NCBI GenBank assembly: GCA_009700405.1
Contig: WLMD01000022.1
Coordinates: forward strand, 1 to 17,770
Source: Actinomycetota bacterium
GTDB lineage: Bacteria; Actinomycetota; Actinomycetes; Nanopelagicales; Nanopelagicaceae
Length of the DNA: 17,770 nucleotides
Direction: 5' to 3'
Position numbers and translations under genes: made by a program. The notes beneath the pieces were generated by a model. The model had not been told where the DNA came from, made no database searches, and saw only the letters and a list, made by a program, of their open reading frames with translations. Of the stretch, positions 15,233 to 17,770 are shown in pieces. The stretch's first letter is position 1. Each line of letters starts with the position of its first letter.

Positions 15233-16191
15233 TGCGCATACTTGTCACTGGTGGTGCTGGATATATAGGTGCAACTGCAGCTGACATTCTTATTTCGCAG
15301 GGATTCGACGTAACGGTCCTGGATGATTGCAGTACTGGTCATTCTGACGCAGTCCCAGCAAATGCTCGCTTTATCCAAGGTTCCATAATGGATCGTTCGA
15401 CTATTGCAAAAGCTCTCCTCGAGTGCGAGGCAGTAATGCATTTTGCAGGAAAGTCACTAGTTGGCGAATCCGTACTTAAACCTGAGTTGTATTGGTCAGT
15501 CAATGTAGAAGGAACGGCCAACCTCTTGGCGGAAATGCGTACTGCAGCTATCGGGAAAGTTGTTTTTTCATCATCGGCAGCAACCTATGGCGAACCACAA
15601 TCAATCCCTATCCTTGAAAGTGATCCGACACTTCCAACTAATCCATACGGTGCCACTAAAGCCCGCATAGATGAAATGCTTACCGAAGAATCTATCAACC
15701 ATGGCTTATCTGCAATCAGCTTGCGATATTTTAATGTTGCAGGCGCCCACCAATCATCACGTGGCTGGATGCCCGAGCGACATAACCCTGAAACACATTT
15801 GATTCCAAATGCGCTAAGGAGCACTCTGGATAATCCGTTGCAGGTATTTGGTTCTGACTGGCCAACAAAAGACGGGACTTGTGTGAGGGATTACGTCCAC
15901 GTTGTAGACCTAATCCAAGCTCACATCGAAGCGTTAAAAGCACTCATTCCAGAGAAACACTCAATCATCAATATTGGTAGCGGAAGTGGTTACTCAGTGA
16001 GTGAAGTTATAGATGCAGGATCGAAAGTATTAGGTCGCGAGATACCTCATAACTTTACAGGTCGACGCGACGGAGACCCTGCTGTACTTGTAGCCGATAT
16101 AACGAAGGCATACTCAGTCCTTAAATGGAAACCTACTCGTGATATTCACCAAATGGTTCTGGATTCTGCGTTATCTCTTGAACTCCTATGA
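15232..16191 (+). CDS. galE: UDP-glucose 4-epimerase
   Basis: The 319-residue product is a short-chain dehydrogenase/reductase of the GalE type, interconverting UDP-galactose and UDP-glucose with bound NAD. The NAD-binding GGAGYIG is at residues 7-13, the catalytic set is Ser115 (FSSSAATYGE), Tyr139 and Lys143 in YGATK, and the family segments SLRYFNVAGA and GTCVRDYVHVVDL are present. The stop of galT and this ATG overlap as TAATG. The stop of galE overlaps the galK ATG as ATGA. It closes the Leloir cycle by regenerating UDP-glucose for GalT, and may also supply UDP-galactose for cell-surface polymers. Confidence 0.94.
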   Translation: MRILVTGGAGYIGATAADILISQGFDVTVLDDCSTGHSDAVPANARFIQGSIMDRSTIAKALLECEAVMHFAGKSLVGESVLKPELYWSVNVEGTANLLAEMRTAAIGKVVFSSSAATYGEPQSIPILESDPTLPTNPYGATKARIDEMLTEESINHGLSAISLRYFNVAGAHQSSRGWMPERHNPETHLIPNALRSTLDNPLQVFGSDWPTKDGTCVRDYVHVVDLIQAHIEALKALIPEKHSIINIGSGSGYSVSEVIDAGSKVLGREIPHNFTGRRDGDPAVLVADITKAYSVLKWKPTRDIHQMVLDSALSLELL

Positions 16192-17327
16192 CTATTTCTG
16201 AAGACTTTTCTCGAATCTTTGGAGAGAAACCTGATGTAATTTCACAAGCACCGGGCCGCGTGAATGTCATTGGAGAACATGTTGACTTCAGCGATGGTTT
16301 TGTCCTTCCATTTGCGATTCATGATTACACCGTTTCGGCAATCAGAAGGCGTGATGACTCACAAATTCGAGTCGCATCTCTCCAGCGAGATGGTGAAACT
16401 TTTCAAACCTCTATCCAAGAATTAAACCCAGAAAGCGCTGGAGGGTGGGAGCGCTATCCGTTGGGAGTCTTGTGGGCAATGGAGATTGATCAAGGCGTTG
16501 ACCTACTTATCGATGGTCATGTTCCACTAGGTGCCGGATTATCATCATCGGCAGCCCTTGAATGCAGCGTTGCCATGGGAATTAATGAACTTTTCTCTTG
16601 CGGTCTCAACCTCAAGGAATTGGCCAAGATAACTCAAAGGGCCGAGAATATTTACGTAGGTATGCCGTGCGGAATTATGGATCAGTCAGTCTCGTTGATG
16701 GCGCAAGAAGGTTTCGCACTGCTTCTGGACTGTCGAGATCTTTCAACGCGGCAAATTCCCATCGATCTAGAAAGCCATGGGCTTGAATTACTTGTTATCG
16801 ATACTCAGGTTCACCACGCTCTTGTGGATGGTGGATATGCCGAGCGTCGAGGCGATTGTGAAGAGGTTGCAAGAAAATTTTCAGTTACTGCGCTGAGGGA
16901 TATTTCTCTTAGTCAACTACTCGAAAAAAAGGAAGAACTTACTCCACAGGAATTCATTCGCGCCCGTCATGGGATCAGCGAAATGGAAAGAGTACACAGC
17001 GCTGTATCAGCACTCGAGAGAAATGATTTTCAGAATCTAGGAAAAATCATTACTGAATCACACCGATCCTTGCGTGATGATTACACCGTCTCGTGTCCTG
17101 AACTCAATCTTGCGGTTGACGTCGGATTGAGTAAAGGTGCATTGGGTGCACGCATGATTGGTGGCGGATTTGGTGGAAGTGCTATTGCGCTCATCAGCGC
17201 TCAGGATTCAGTGGCCATATCGACCGCGATCAAGAAAGCATTTGCAGAAGCGGATTTTACTCAACCACGTTTCTTTACATCTCTACCAAGTGCGGGAGCT
17301 AGCGTTATACAACAGGCAGAACTTTAA
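16188..17327 (+). CDS. galK: Galactokinase
   Basis: The 379-residue product is galactokinase of the GHMP family, making alpha-D-galactose 1-phosphate from galactose and ATP. The galactokinase signature APGRVNVIGEHVDFSDGFVLP spans residues 21-41, with Arg24 as the expected catalytic arginine. GAGLSSSAALE (117-126) is the GHMP ATP-binding motif, Asp166 in GIMDQ the expected catalytic base, and GGGFGGSAIALI the C-terminal GHMP motif. The Tyr of the classic HxDY is Phe here. It is the last gene of the glpK-galTEK operon, starting in an ATGA overlap with galE and having no clear ribosome binding site of its own. Its 3' end overlaps the convergent ACT-domain gene by 23 bp. Confidence 0.95.
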   Translation: MTISEDFSRIFGEKPDVISQAPGRVNVIGEHVDFSDGFVLPFAIHDYTVSAIRRRDDSQIRVASLQRDGETFQTSIQELNPESAGGWERYPLGVLWAMEIDQGVDLLIDGHVPLGAGLSSSAALECSVAMGINELFSCGLNLKELAKITQRAENIYVGMPCGIMDQSVSLMAQEGFALLLDCRDLSTRQIPIDLESHGLELLVIDTQVHHALVDGGYAERRGDCEEVARKFSVTALRDISLSQLLEKKEELTPQEFIRARHGISEMERVHSAVSALERNDFQNLGKIITESHRSLRDDYTVSCPELNLAVDVGLSKGALGARMIGGGFGGSAIALISAQDSVAISTAIKKAFAEADFTQPRFFTSLPSAGASVIQQAEL

Positions 17328-17544
17328 GAACTTCAACTCCCCCGATATCACCAAGAATATTCAATAAATCAGTCGGATCATTTCCGGGTATTGCCACTGT
17401 TATGTCGTCATAGCCGCGGCCATCTTCGCTTTTCATAACTACCAACCCACGGATATCGCCACCGGCAAAACCGATCGCTGATGCAACGGCGCCAAGTGAT
17501 CCTGGTCGGTCGGGTAGGGAGACGTGTAATCTAAAAAGTGCCAT
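17305..17544 (-). CDS. Small ACT-domain protein
   Basis: The 79-residue product is a single ACT domain: RLHVSLPDRPGSLGAVASAIGFAGGDI is the ligand-binding loop with the usual DRPGSL, followed by a strand-helix-strand that ends in VEVLKVLPVV. ACT domains bind amino acids or similar small ligands and usually regulate an attached enzyme; here no enzyme part is attached, so it may act as a free regulatory subunit. The start at 17544 is preceded by a purine-rich GTGAGG very close to the ATG. It converges on galK with a 23-bp overlap and lies 35 bp downstream of an HtrA-like gene on the same strand, possibly in one transcript. Ligand and partner are unknown. Confidence 0.75.
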   Translation of the reverse strand: MALFRLHVSLPDRPGSLGAVASAIGFAGGDIRGLVVMKSEDGRGYDDITVAIPGNDPTDLLNILGDIGGVEVLKVLPVV

Positions 17545-17578
17545 GCCTCACTCTATCCCGACCTGTAGCTTTACTGGA

Positions 17579-17770
17579 CTACTGAGAAGGCGCTGAGCCA
17601 AGTGTTACAACGAATGTTTTCTTCGAGCCATCAGGCATAAGAATGACAATAGATACTTTTGCACCTGGAGCGTATGACCTAATGCGAACAATCGCGCTGA
17701 CTTGATCGGTAATTCGCATGCCATCGATAGAGTCGATAACTCCACCTACCGGGATGCCAGCTTTATCTGC
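17579..17770 (-). CDS. HtrA/DegP-like serine protease, C-terminal PDZ end only
   Basis: Reading the minus strand from the window edge, 63 codons stay open to a TAG at 17579-17581. The peptide ADKAGIPVGGVIDSIDGMRI continues with a helix (TDQVSAIVRIRSY), then APGAKVSIVILMPDGSKKT and FVVTLGSAPSQ. This is the second half of a PDZ domain as found at the C-terminus of HtrA/DegQ-type trypsin-like serine proteases (A-G-I/L-x-x-G-D/G-V-I, then a helix, G-x-x-V, and R/D-G-x-x-x-x-x-V-x-L). The catalytic domain lies beyond the window, so the protease activity is inferred from the family. The normally present Asp after GG (GD-VI) is Gly here, which is a minor variation. It is the gene upstream of the ACT-domain gene on the same strand. 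Confidence 0.75.
   Translation of the reverse strand, partial: ADKAGIPVGGVIDSIDGMRITDQVSAIVRIRSYAPGAKVSIVILMPDGSKKTFVVTLGSAPSQ

Noticed and set aside
15088..15441. 117-codon minus-strand open frame across galT and galE
   Set aside because: It is antisense to the well-supported galT/galE junction and its sequence resembles no family I know.

Overview
The window reads as a compact, moderately AT-rich bacterial chromosome segment. It has almost no intergenic space: several start/stop overlaps (ATGA, TAATG), convergent genes that touch or overlap, and a longest non-coding stretch of only about 136 bp. Actinobacterial-looking proteins, apparent leaderless starts and this compaction suggest a streamlined low-GC actinobacterium, such as the freshwater acI/Nanopelagicales type. 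That taxonomic guess is inference from style, not from a marker gene.

Region 1 (1-5666) is sugar-acid and hydroxy-acid catabolism. A 5'-truncated mannitol/fructuronate-type dehydrogenase is followed by an FMN-dependent alpha-hydroxy-acid dehydrogenase on the + strand. These converge on a three-gene minus-strand operon: an XylX/KDXD-type 2-keto-3-deoxy-sugar-acid dehydratase (FAH fold), a D-2-hydroxyacid dehydrogenase, and an IlvD/Edd sugar-acid dehydratase. The two dehydratases are the two central steps of a Weimberg-type route from a pentonate to alpha-ketoglutarate semialdehyde.

Region 2 (5739-8932) is a signalling locus. It encodes a REC-LuxR response regulator, a polytopic membrane histidine kinase with a HisKA_3-like H-box, and a second, paralogous REC-LuxR regulator behind the longest intergenic gap. 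That gap holds a perfect 16-bp direct repeat, a TATAAT box, an operator-like dyad and a -10-like hexamer placed for a leaderless transcript.

Region 3 (8984-10887) pairs a small protein resembling the C-terminal domain of actinobacterial DnaX tau with a secreted GH25 muramidase, coupled by an ATGA overlap.

Region 4 (10877-17327) holds glycerol-3-phosphate dehydrogenase (glpD) divergent from glpK-galT-galE-galK. The last four genes form a tight operon joining glycerol phosphorylation to the Leloir pathway, which would suit use of galactosyl-glycerols.

Region 5 (17305-17770) has a small ACT-domain protein and the PDZ tail of an HtrA-like protease, both on the minus strand and truncated by the window edge for the latter. 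No tRNA, rRNA, CRISPR array, insertion sequence or convincing intrinsic terminator was seen.
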